NCBI RefSeq assembly: GCF_030812195.1
Contig: NZ_JAUSSF010000002.1
Location: 248,001 to 312,000, forward strand
Length of the DNA stretch: 64,000 bases
Reading direction: 5' to 3'
Origin: Chryseobacterium lathyri
Lineage (GTDB): Bacteria; Bacteroidota; Bacteroidia; Flavobacteriales; Weeksellaceae
The number at the start of each line of letters is the position of its first letter. Within the stretch, counting starts at the first letter, position 1. A model generated the notes under the pieces. The model was not told where the DNA came from, did not search any database, and saw nothing but the letters and a program-made list of their open reading frames with translations. Shown here piece by piece: positions 8,907-18,061 of the stretch. Position numbers and translations under genes: made by a program.

Positions 8907-11900
8907 ATGAAAATTTTCTATTCATTCATAATATCCTGTCTCTCAATATTAGGGTATTCACAAACTATACTATACCAAGCTGAAAGTACCTCGCGAACTG
9001 TTCAGGATCCACAGACCGTAGTGCTTGCACAGGGGTTTCACGCAACATCAAATATATCCAATCCTTTTGTTGCTAAGATAGGTCCTGGTACGGAAAATCC
9101 TGGAGGTGGGCCTGCTGATTCTGGAGCTGGTTCGAGTAATCCAACCGGAACAACAGAAACAACAGATAATAGATTCCATGACACTAAAGGAAATATTGAA
9201 GTAAACGGAGCTGGGCAACTACAATTTACGTTACCAATTGCTCTACCTCCGGGAGTAAAAAGTGTTGCTCCACAAATTAATCTTGTTTATACCAGTGGCT
9301 CAGGTAATGGAATTGCTGGGTATGGATGGAATTTATCCGGAATTACTGCAATCTCAAGGATTGGCAAAAATATTGACAAAGATGGTGAGATTAAAGGAAT
9401 TCAATTAGATTACTCCGATTATTACAGCTTTAACGGACAAAGGTTAATTCTAAAATCCGGAGAATATGGTAAGGATGGTGCGGAATATGTTACTGAAAAA
9501 TATTCTAATATTAAAATTAAATCCTTAGGTACAGTCACAGGACAGCTATGGCAGGGGCCTGAATATTGGGAATTGACTTTTGAAGATGGGTCTCAAGCTT
9601 GGTATGGAGCATTATCATCGGGAGATAGCATTGCAAGAACACCATTGGAATACAATATTGTGAAATGGAAAGATGCACAAGGAAATTATATTTCGTATAA
9701 TTATTCACAGACTGCTTCTACTAATGTGGCTGTTATATCCAATATAGAATGGGGGGGAAATGAAGGAACAGGCAAGCCCCATTTTAATAAAATTGAGTTG
9801 AACTACTTTAATGAAAGAACTTTAAATGAAATCAATTACTTAAGTGGAATTAGGTTTGTACAAAATAAACAGCTAAAGGAAATTGTTGTAAAAACTAATG
9901 GCAATCAATTTAAAAGATATGCTGTGGAATATACTAATAATGGATCCAGTTATCAATTTGCAAATAAAATAACAGAATATAATTCTAGTGACCAAGCTGC
10001 TAACCCTGTTACAATAGATTACGAGCCATATCAACCAGGTAATGAAGAAACTACTAAAGAAAACAATATCGCTACTAATAATACAAAAAAGTATGGCGAT
10101 TTTGATATGGATGGTATTACTGATTATCTTGAATTTATACCTAATCCCGGCAGCTCTCCATCTGGGCCGGTAGGATCTATACATTTTAGAAATTCGGTTT
10201 ACAAAGACTCACCTGTTATTCCAATGCAATATGAACTTTCAAGATTCACTGCAGAAGAATTTGCAAAAGCTACGGCTGTAACCTTTAAAAAAGATGGCTA
10301 TGTAAAAAATAAGGTAGGTATAGTAATACCGCATAAAGTTACAACTTCAGACCCTGATAAACCAAATTATGAATTATTGATATATTCTGCCGATACTTCT
10401 GATTTTAAATTTAAACTGGAATACTCAAAAATAATTCCTTACTCCATCTATAGTCCGGGTGGTGAGCTGAGTGGCGGGTCTGAATGTACTGCATCGATGC
10501 CTCTCAATGTAAGCTATTTGGAGAGTTATGACTATGACGGAGATGGTATTTCAGAGCTGCTGATAGGGTTTAACAAAAGGAACAGATGTACGAGTGCACC
10601 TTATCCCGATCAAGCCTCTAATATTGAAAATAATGACATATCAGAACCGACCGATTCACAGCTAACTCTTCTGCAGCCTCAAATTAATTCCTCAAATGTA
10701 GAGTATGGAGATGATATTCTTTCAGGCTCGGAATTAGACGATACTCAAATTAACATTGTACCACCCGGTGGCGGAACAATAGATCTTTTCACATACTACT
10801 CATCATTTTTGATAGATATTGATGAAAATACCGATATTAATAATAGTATCTATAAATATGATGAAGGAGTAAATATAAATAATTCATCGGATAATAATAA
10901 AAATAACCGTTTTGCTGATTTAAATGGAGATGGTATACAGGATATCATTCAGGTAAAACCTAATGGAACCATTACTGAAACTTATAATTTCAGTAAACAA
11001 CCTAATGGAAGTTTTGTGAAAGTGAACATTGGAAGCTTTTCAGGGCAAATACTTGCAGGCATTTCCTCAGGAGCTTTATATGGAGATTTCAATGGAGATG
11101 GTAAAACAGATATCCTAGTCCCTCAGGCTAATAAATCTTATAACTGGAATTTATATATTTCTGATGGTAAAAAGTTTAATCAATCCACGATAAATAATTT
11201 CATTTATTATAGCTCCGGAGGTGAAGTATTGATGGAAAGCAGCCATAATGTATGGGAAGCAGGTGGAGGCTGTTCATATTCGGAAAGCAGGTATTTTCAA
11301 TACAATGTTGCAGATCTGGATGCAGACGGCAAATCAGATATTGTTGTTAGCTACGTATTTATTAATAATCATGAATGGAGTGCACATCACGATGAGGAGA
11401 AAACTGTTTTGCGAACCTTTGTTTATTCAGTTAACAAAACCACAACAGACAATTACGCAAATTTTGCTAAGAAATTTTTATCAAGCGCAGGTGGAGATTA
11501 TAATGTGAGTTTATTAGATTCACCTATCCAAACAAACGGAGATTTACAATTTTACAGAGTAAGAGATTGGAGAAGGGAATATGCTGAAAAAGTAATTCCT
11601 TTCGGAACTCTGAGTTTAAACCGAACTAATCAGCAGATCATATCTATTGGCAGACCTGATGATTGTTCGGGAGTAATTGGCTGTGCTTATAATTATGTTA
11701 CTCAATATAATTATTCCTATGTTCCTACTTTAGCAAGAGCTAAATTTATTAAACAAGGTGGTATTACAACAGAAGTTTCTTACCAGGAACTTAATTCTAT
11801 AGCTGATACTAATTTTTACAAACCTATCAAAAAGGAATTATTTCCTTATTTTGAACTAGAACAAATTCCTTTATCAGTAGCTGTATCAAGCCTTAAACAA

Positions 11901-14900
11901 ACCATTCCCAATGGAACATTAATTCAGGATTTCAGGTATAGAGGTTTTATAAGCCATTTTACAGGTAAAGGGATGCTTGGTTTCAGGCAGTCTGCCCATT
12001 CTTCATGGTATTCTGTAGGACTTGAAAATACTAAAATATGGTCTGGAGTAGAAATGGATCCCCTACAAGATGGGGCTCCTGTAAAAGAATGGTCAATTAG
12101 AACCAATAATGAAAATCTAATTTTCCCTTCAGATATTTCTGAAAATAATACCCAATTATTAAGTTTCAAATCTACCATTTATCACGCTGATAAACTCTTG
12201 AATGGCCAGGTGATAAGTACTGTTACAGATGCAGACAGATCAAAAGTCGTTACAGCATTTCTCACTACAAGTACAAAAACAAAAGACTTTTTAACTGGAA
12301 TTCTTACAACAGGAAGTATTACTTACGGAAATTATTATCTTCCGTCTCAAAGTATATCCAATGTCAATAATGGATATGCTATAACTACGTCTAATTTTGA
12401 ATATATTCACAATCCTTCGGGAGCAGGTCCGGATTATTATATTGGTCGTCCAATGACGAAAATAGATGCTATACAAGTTTATGGAGATACAAAGTCGGCA
12501 AAAGAAGAATATACTTATGAAAACAATCTTTTAAAAACACTAAAAACCTGGAACAGGGATAATACCGGCTACTTACAGGAAACTTATAACTATGATGGTT
12601 TTGGGAATATTACACAGAAAACCATTAGTAACAGTATAGATTCTCAGACACAAACAACAACAGCACAATATGATCCAAAAGGAAGATTTGTTGTAAAGAA
12701 AACTGATAATTTAGGATTAGAAACGAATATTGAATATAATGATTGGGGGCAGATTAAAAAACAAACCGATCCTTTAGGCAATACTTTAATCAATACCTAT
12801 GATAATTGGGGTAAGCTGTCAACTTCTAAGACTAATCTAGCGGGAACAACTACATATACATACGAAAAAGACAGTCAATCCAATATCATCGTTACCCAAT
12901 ATGATTCCGATGGTAAGGTTTCTAAAAAATTCACCAACAAATTAGGTCAGGACTACAAAACTTCTATCAAAGGATTTGGCCAGGGCCAGTACATATCCAA
13001 AGAGATTCAATATGATGTTCTGGGAAGAAAACTGAAAGAATCAGAGCCTTATTTTGAAGGACAAAGCGCTAATCAATGGAATACAATTACATACGATGAT
13101 AGTTTTTTCCCCGCTAAAATGACTACAACTTCATTTAATGGCAAGAAAATGGAAACTACTGTTTCAGGAAATACCACTACTATTAAAGAAGTAAACCTTG
13201 CAGATTATGGCAGAACGACCTCAAAAACAACCGACGCTTTAGGAAATGTAATTTCTACAACCGATAAAGGAGGAACAATTCAGTTCACGTACAATGCTGC
13301 AGGAGAGCAAATCAAAGCCCAATATGCAGAAAATATTGTAACCACAAAATATGATTCTTGGGGGAGAAAATCAGAATTCAATGATCCTTCCAATGGAATC
13401 TATAAATATGAGTACGATGGTTTTGGACAACCTAAAAAGATTATCAGTCCGAAAGGAACAAAAGAATATATTTATAATAATTTAGGACAACTTATCACAC
13501 AAAATGAAATTTCAACTGCAGACGGCGGACAAGCAACTAATAAAACAATTTCTTACTCTTATGATAATAAAGGAAGGATAGTTTCAAAAGGTGGTACTTC
13601 TAAAGGAAAAATATATAGTTCAAATGTATCCTATGACCCACAAGGAAGATTAACATCTTCATCAGAAAGCAGCAACGGAAAATTCTTTATTGAAAAAGGT
13701 ATTACTTATGATGATAAAGGAAGGGTGATTTCTTATGAAAAGGAATTATATTCTTCGGGAGTTCTTACTAAAGTTCAGGTAGAAAATGTATATAGTACGT
13801 GGAACGGAGAACTTTATCAGGTAAAAGACAAAGTAACAGGTAAAAGCCTGTGGGAGCTGCAAGGAACCAATGTCAAAGGTCAGGTATTATCAGCAAAGCT
13901 TGGTGCATCGAATATTACTAATTTATATGATGATACTACAGGTTTTCTAAAAGAAATTAAACATCTGTCTCCTTCGCAGCAGAGTATTTTAAATATTCAA
14001 TATACTTTCAATGCTGTAAAAAATGAATTGAATCTTAGAAAAACATTAGGGGATTTCAATATTATTGAATCATTTAATTATGATGATAATAATAGATTAG
14101 TTAGCTGGACAAATCCTAAAACGGGACAGCTTTCGCAAAATACTTATGACGTTAAAGGTAGGATCATGGAGAATGACCAGGTGGGAACCATGAAGTATGA
14201 GAACTCTGCGAAGATTTACCAACCGACCGGAATGACCCTGAATGCTGCAGGAACTCAGAATTATAACAATGATCTGATCCAAAGTATTGTCTATAACGAA
14301 AACAATGACCCTGTATTCATAGACGGGATGAAAGGGGATGTAGCTTTCCAATACGGCTTAACCAGCATGAGGCAAAGGGTAACATATGGAGGTAATTTCA
14401 GTATTGATGGAGATGGTAAATTCACAAAATTTTATAATGAAGATGGAAGCTTTGAAGTCGTAAAAGATAACACAACGGGAAAGGAAAAGCACGTCCTTTA
14501 TATTGGAGGAAATCCTTATGAAAGTAATATTATTTATCTTAAGAATTACGATGAAACAGCTGGTTCTTATAAATTCTTGCATAAAGATTATATAGGAAGT
14601 ATCTTAGCTATCAGTGATGAAGCAGGAAACAAATTAGAGCAGAGACACTTTGATGCATGGGGTAATTTCACTCATTTACAGATTGGAAGCGGAGCCATAA
14701 TTACGGATAAAAATATTATTGATAACACTTCGTTATTAGTAAACAGAGGCTATACCAGCCATGAACATTTTGCTGAAGTAGGAATTATCCACATGAATGG
14801 TAGATTATATGATCCGCTGTTGAGAAGATTCTTAAATGCTGATGAAAACATTCAAGATCCTACCAATACCCAAAACTATAATAAATATGGGTATGTGATG

Positions 14901-15950
14901 AATAATCCTCTGATGTTTAATGACCCTACAGGGGAATTTTTAGGGATACCTGAACTTATATCGGCAATGATCATTGCTACTATAGTGACAGGATTCAGTT
15001 ATACGGTTATGACATCAATTAGTGGACAGAATTGGGATTTAGGACAGTTTTTGAAAGCTAATTTATTTGCTGCTGCTTCAGCCGTTGTTACGTATGGTAT
15101 TGGAAGCGTATTTGTCTCCTCTGCCGGTACTGCTACAGAAATTGCGAAGGAACTGGGCAAGTTCGGAACTATTATTGTACAGGGAACTGCACATGCTTTG
15201 GCACAAGGAGTATTATCTTTAGTGCAGGGACAGGGCTTTGGCAGTGCTTTTGCCTCAGGATTTTTAGGAAGCATGGGTGCTTCAGCTTTCACTGAAGCAG
15301 CAGGTAAGTTTGCAAGCAGTGCTACAGGAACAGTATTATCAGGAGCTGTTTTAGGAGGTGTAGGTTCTGAGCTAACCGGAGGAAACTTTTGGCAAGGTGC
15401 TTTGATTGGAGGGGCTGTTGCTGGATTTAACCATGCTTTCCATACAATGGATGGAGGGCCTGGTAATGGTAAAATAAAAAAAGGATCTTCTTCAAAAAAG
15501 ATTGAGGGAGATAAAAATATTTGGTTTGGTGATGAAAATCCAAACTTGTTAAAACAAGCTGTAAATGATAATTATCTACCAGATAATACAGTCAGGGTTT
15601 ATGCTCATTCAAGTGGTAGCTTCATAGTCGGACCAAATGGTGAACATATCTATACTGCTGAACAACTCGATCAGGTTTTAACTGGTCGCAGTAGAGCTTG
15701 GGAAAATTTTAAAAAAAATGGAGGAAAATTAATATTAGATATTAAAGCTTGTAATGCTGGTCATGACAACAAAGGATTCGCTACACGTATATCAAGTAGC
15801 CCTATTTTTAAAAATGTTGTTATAATTGCACCTAGTGATTACTATATGTCAGATGGAATTAAATCATGGATAAATCGAGGTGGGCAATATAATATCATAT
15901 TGAATGGAAAATTAGTTAGAGGTAAATACAGTAATCATCCTATACCTTAA
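8907..15950 (+). CDS. Giant SpvB/VCBS/RHS polymorphic toxin with a clan-CD peptidase-like tip
   Basis: A 2347-residue exported protein with a signal peptide ending near GYSQ. An AQGFHAT segment and Gly/Ser linker come first. An SpvB-like N-terminal domain follows (about 90-300, NRFHDTKGNIEVNGAGQL onward). Next are at least five VCBS/FG-GAP motifs of the form D-x-D-x-DG (near residues 396, 541, 671, 726, 801) and RHS/YD repeats (about 1225-1900). The RHS core ends near residue 2010 at NPLMFNDPTGE. A Gly/Ala-rich hydrophobic segment (about 2012-2190) leads to a variable tip (about 2203-2347). The tip has His2234 (VYAHSSG) and Cys2282 after a hydrophobic strand (LILDIKACNAG), the pattern of clan-CD cysteine peptidases. 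RHS shells encapsulate toxins that are released by core autoproteolysis; that this tip is a toxin is inferred from position. Confidence 0.88.
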   Translation: MKIFYSFIISCLSILGYSQTILYQAESTSRTVQDPQTVVLAQGFHATSNISNPFVAKIGPGTENPGGGPADSGAGSSNPTGTTETTDNRFHDTKGNIEVNGAGQLQFTLPIALPPGVKSVAPQINLVYTSGSGNGIAGYGWNLSGITAISRIGKNIDKDGEIKGIQLDYSDYYSFNGQRLILKSGEYGKDGAEYVTEKYSNIKIKSLGTVTGQLWQGPEYWELTFEDGSQAWYGALSSGDSIARTPLEYNIVKWKDAQGNYISYNYSQTASTNVAVISNIEWGGNEGTGKPHFNKIELNYFNERTLNEINYLSGIRFVQNKQLKEIVVKTNGNQFKRYAVEYTNNGSSYQFANKITEYNSSDQAANPVTIDYEPYQPGNEETTKENNIATNNTKKYGDFDMDGITDYLEFIPNPGSSPSGPVGSIHFRNSVYKDSPVIPMQYELSRFTAEEFAKATAVTFKKDGYVKNKVGIVIPHKVTTSDPDKPNYELLIYSADTSDFKFKLEYSKIIPYSIYSPGGELSGGSECTASMPLNVSYLESYDYDGDGISELLIGFNKRNRCTSAPYPDQASNIENNDISEPTDSQLTLLQPQINSSNVEYGDDILSGSELDDTQINIVPPGGGTIDLFTYYSSFLIDIDENTDINNSIYKYDEGVNINNSSDNNKNNRFADLNGDGIQDIIQVKPNGTITETYNFSKQPNGSFVKVNIGSFSGQILAGISSGALYGDFNGDGKTDILVPQANKSYNWNLYISDGKKFNQSTINNFIYYSSGGEVLMESSHNVWEAGGGCSYSESRYFQYNVADLDADGKSDIVVSYVFINNHEWSAHHDEEKTVLRTFVYSVNKTTTDNYANFAKKFLSSAGGDYNVSLLDSPIQTNGDLQFYRVRDWRREYAEKVIPFGTLSLNRTNQQIISIGRPDDCSGVIGCAYNYVTQYNYSYVPTLARAKFIKQGGITTEVSYQELNSIADTNFYKPIKKELFPYFELEQIPLSVAVSSLKQTIPNGTLIQDFRYRGFISHFTGKGMLGFRQSAHSSWYSVGLENTKIWSGVEMDPLQDGAPVKEWSIRTNNENLIFPSDISENNTQLLSFKSTIYHADKLLNGQVISTVTDADRSKVVTAFLTTSTKTKDFLTGILTTGSITYGNYYLPSQSISNVNNGYAITTSNFEYIHNPSGAGPDYYIGRPMTKIDAIQVYGDTKSAKEEYTYENNLLKTLKTWNRDNTGYLQETYNYDGFGNITQKTISNSIDSQTQTTTAQYDPKGRFVVKKTDNLGLETNIEYNDWGQIKKQTDPLGNTLINTYDNWGKLSTSKTNLAGTTTYTYEKDSQSNIIVTQYDSDGKVSKKFTNKLGQDYKTSIKGFGQGQYISKEIQYDVLGRKLKESEPYFEGQSANQWNTITYDDSFFPAKMTTTSFNGKKMETTVSGNTTTIKEVNLADYGRTTSKTTDALGNVISTTDKGGTIQFTYNAAGEQIKAQYAENIVTTKYDSWGRKSEFNDPSNGIYKYEYDGFGQPKKIISPKGTKEYIYNNLGQLITQNEISTADGGQATNKTISYSYDNKGRIVSKGGTSKGKIYSSNVSYDPQGRLTSSSESSNGKFFIEKGITYDDKGRVISYEKELYSSGVLTKVQVENVYSTWNGELYQVKDKVTGKSLWELQGTNVKGQVLSAKLGASNITNLYDDTTGFLKEIKHLSPSQQSILNIQYTFNAVKNELNLRKTLGDFNIIESFNYDDNNRLVSWTNPKTGQLSQNTYDVKGRIMENDQVGTMKYENSAKIYQPTGMTLNAAGTQNYNNDLIQSIVYNENNDPVFIDGMKGDVAFQYGLTSMRQRVTYGGNFSIDGDGKFTKFYNEDGSFEVVKDNTTGKEKHVLYIGGNPYESNIIYLKNYDETAGSYKFLHKDYIGSILAISDEAGNKLEQRHFDAWGNFTHLQIGSGAIITDKNIIDNTSLLVNRGYTSHEHFAEVGIIHMNGRLYDPLLRRFLNADENIQDPTNTQNYNKYGYVMNNPLMFNDPTGEFLGIPELISAMIIATIVTGFSYTVMTSISGQNWDLGQFLKANLFAAASAVVTYGIGSVFVSSAGTATEIAKELGKFGTIIVQGTAHALAQGVLSLVQGQGFGSAFASGFLGSMGASAFTEAAGKFASSATGTVLSGAVLGGVGSELTGGNFWQGALIGGAVAGFNHAFHTMDGGPGNGKIKKGSSSKKIEGDKNIWFGDENPNLLKQAVNDNYLPDNTVRVYAHSSGSFIVGPNGEHIYTAEQLDQVLTGRSRAWENFKKNGGKLILDIKACNAGHDNKGFATRISSSPIFKNVVIIAPSDYYMSDGIKSWINRGGQYNIILNGKLVRGKYSNHPIP

Positions 15951-15961
15951 AAATTAAAATT

Positions 15962-16402
15962 ATGAAAACGATATCTTTTAAGAAAATTATAATACCATTT
16001 TTATTTTCACTGCTAATCTGCTGTTCAAAAGAAAAACAGCAAAAAAAATCTGAAAATGTTACAATAGAAAAATTCAAAAAAGAAATTCTAATGAATGGCA
16101 ATGTTAATGCATATAACAAATTAAGTATATATTATCTGAAATCAACATTTCATAATGAACTTTTACCTTACTCAATTCTGATGGCAGATAAATATAATCA
16201 CGGAGATGCCTGTCATGATATATTTGTACAATTAATCGGTTTAAAGCAGGCACCAAAATCTCAACAATATGATATCTCCATTTTTAATAAATTAAATGAG
16301 GGAGAAAAGAAGTATGTCTTATTTTATCTGAAAAAAGGAGCTAAATTAAAAAACATAAATTGTATAGTAGTTTTAAAAGAACTAGGCTATTCTGACAATT
16401 AA
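15962..16402 (+). CDS. Small lipoprotein, candidate immunity protein for the RHS tip
   Basis: A 146-residue protein starting 11 bp after the RHS stop. It has a lipoprotein signal (basic MKTISFKKI, hydrophobic core, lipobox-like LLICC), then a charged linker. The body looks alpha-helical (NAYNKLSIYYLKS, LPYSILMADKYNHGDACHDIF, KYVLFYLKKGAKLKN) in the manner of Sel1/TPR-like immunity proteins. I recognise no named family. Location directly behind a variable RHS C-terminus is the standard place of a cognate immunity gene. The lipid anchor would place it in the periplasm or outer membrane, implying that the tip acts there. The gene and the adjoining RHS tip look more AT-rich than the RHS shell, in keeping with a swapped module. 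Confidence 0.6.
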   Translation: MKTISFKKIIIPFLFSLLICCSKEKQQKKSENVTIEKFKKEILMNGNVNAYNKLSIYYLKSTFHNELLPYSILMADKYNHGDACHDIFVQLIGLKQAPKSQQYDISIFNKLNEGEKKYVLFYLKKGAKLKNINCIVVLKELGYSDN

Positions 16403-16490
16403 TACTTCCGATAGTCTTAGAATTTTTTTTATTGGAACTATTCTCTTTTTTAAAACAAAAAGCTTAAACATTAATTTTTAATATTTCTCA

Positions 16491-16516
16491 ATTCCTGCAA
16501 CATGTGTTGCAGGAAT
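16491..16516 (+). terminator. Rho-independent terminator of the toxin operon
   Basis: A perfect inverted repeat, ATTCCTGCAACA followed 2 nt later by TGTTGCAGGAAT, is followed by TTTTATT. It lies 89 bp after the lipoprotein gene on the plus strand and 34 bp before the end of the convergent SusD gene. It may also help terminate minus-strand transcription. Confidence 0.88.
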
Positions 16517-16549
16517 TTTTATTGTATTTCGAGGTCAAAGCTAAATAAA

Positions 16550-18043
16550 CTACAAATTCGGATTATTCTCAATCTCCTTCTGCGGAATACTGAACAGATA
16601 ATACTTACTGTTCGGGGCAAAAGCAGTCTGATCAGGGAAATTAAAGACAGAGTGTCCTCTTCCATTCACCGTTTTTACCGTTCCGTCCGGAGTGGTAATC
16701 TGTATTTTTATCGGCTGGCCGTTGGCATCTACATAAGGCTTTCTAACTACAGTTCCCTGTGTTCTGATGATATCTGAAAGAGAGAATCCCTCCCCGAAAA
16801 GTTCTTTTCTTCTTTCGATCAGTATTTCTTTTACTACATCATTCTGGGCAAGAGATCCACTGTAAGGATTGGCATTTCTCGCTGTTTTTAATTCGTTTAA
16901 AACAGTAACTGCATTGGTAATATTTCCATTCCTGGCTTCTGCCTCGGCTTCGATCAGGCACATTTCTGCCGCTCTCATCAATACAATATCTGCAATAAGA
17001 CCAGTTTTAAATTTAAACTTGGAATATCTCAACAGACCTTCCCTGCCCGGGAGACCATCCCACTGAAACAGCTGGGATCTGATATCATTGGTATCAAATA
17101 AATCTTTGAAAAATGGATCTGCCATAAAACTATAGTAATAACTTCCTGAAGAAGAAACATCAAGATAATGGAAAGCATAGCTCGCTCCTGATTGCTCCTG
17201 AGTTTGCCCATGTCCCCATATCCATTCTCCGTTGCTGATGTCATTGAAACCTTCCTTGTATTTTTCCGGAGTCATCAACGGATAACCTGCTCTGGCTATT
17301 TTTGCTGCTGCTGCTGCCTTACTCCATTCTCCGGTATTCAGGTAGGTTCTTGCTAAAAGTCCGTTCACCACAGCTTTGTTGATCTTATCTTTATTATTTC
17401 TGGTATAATTAGCCAGCAAATTATCTGCTTCCGTAAGGTCGCTTTTAATCAAAGTATAAATTTCTTCCAGGCTTGCTTTTTTCTTTGGAACAGAACTGAT
17501 TGTGGATGGCTCCGTATAAATCGGGGCTGTAAGAGCTGTTTTATCTTTAAGATAGCTGAACTGGTAAAAGCTGGCCAGATTCAGATAACAGAAAGCACGC
17601 AATGCTTTAGCCTGCCCTTTTACCTGGTCTTTTTTCGCCTGGCTTCCTTCTGTCTGGTCAATACGGGTGATCACATTATTCATATTATTTATGGTTGAAT
17701 ATAATGTAGACCATATAAACTGAGGCCTTGAAATCGTATTGTTGACCATTTCCGTAAAGGCATATGCAGATGGAAAACCATATTTATTGGTAAGAATTGC
17801 CGCATCACTTCCCATAGCATCACTCGTTCTCAAAACGGTTGAATACCCGATATTGGCATAGGTTGGTCCGTCATCATTAAATTTCGCCCAGGCTCCATTG
17901 ATCACAGTTTCTGCACTTTCTGCTGTTTTGAAAACCTCTGCACCGTTAGCCTGATCCGTAGGAGCTGTTTCCAGTTCATTCTCACAGCTTGTCAGCGACC
18001 ATACTGCGATCAGGGCAAAAGATATATATTTTAATTTTTTCAT
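16550..18043 (-). CDS. SusD/RagB-type outer-membrane lipoprotein (SAM-riboswitch operon)
   Basis: A 497-residue surface lipoprotein that caps the SusC barrel and binds the ligand. The lipobox is LTSC (Cys20), after MKKLKYISFALIAVWS. The SusD/RagB helical scaffold is evident: EVFKTAESAETVINGAWAKF at the N-terminus, a TPR-like core with AKALRAFCYLNLASFYQ, and the C-terminal motif EILIERRKELFGEGFSLSDI, which is highly typical of the family. It starts 18 bp after the SusC stop and so belongs to the riboswitch-controlled operon. The substrate is not evident; the riboswitch points to methionine or another sulphur compound rather than a glycan. Confidence 0.92.
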   Translation of the reverse strand: MKKLKYISFALIAVWSLTSCENELETAPTDQANGAEVFKTAESAETVINGAWAKFNDDGPTYANIGYSTVLRTSDAMGSDAAILTNKYGFPSAYAFTEMVNNTISRPQFIWSTLYSTINNMNNVITRIDQTEGSQAKKDQVKGQAKALRAFCYLNLASFYQFSYLKDKTALTAPIYTEPSTISSVPKKKASLEEIYTLIKSDLTEADNLLANYTRNNKDKINKAVVNGLLARTYLNTGEWSKAAAAAKIARAGYPLMTPEKYKEGFNDISNGEWIWGHGQTQEQSGASYAFHYLDVSSSGSYYYSFMADPFFKDLFDTNDIRSQLFQWDGLPGREGLLRYSKFKFKTGLIADIVLMRAAEMCLIEAEAEARNGNITNAVTVLNELKTARNANPYSGSLAQNDVVKEILIERRKELFGEGFSLSDIIRTQGTVVRKPYVDANGQPIKIQITTPDGTVKTVNGRGHSVFNFPDQTAFAPNSKYYLFSIPQKEIENNPNL

Positions 18044-18061
18044 TGTTTCAATTTTAAAGAG

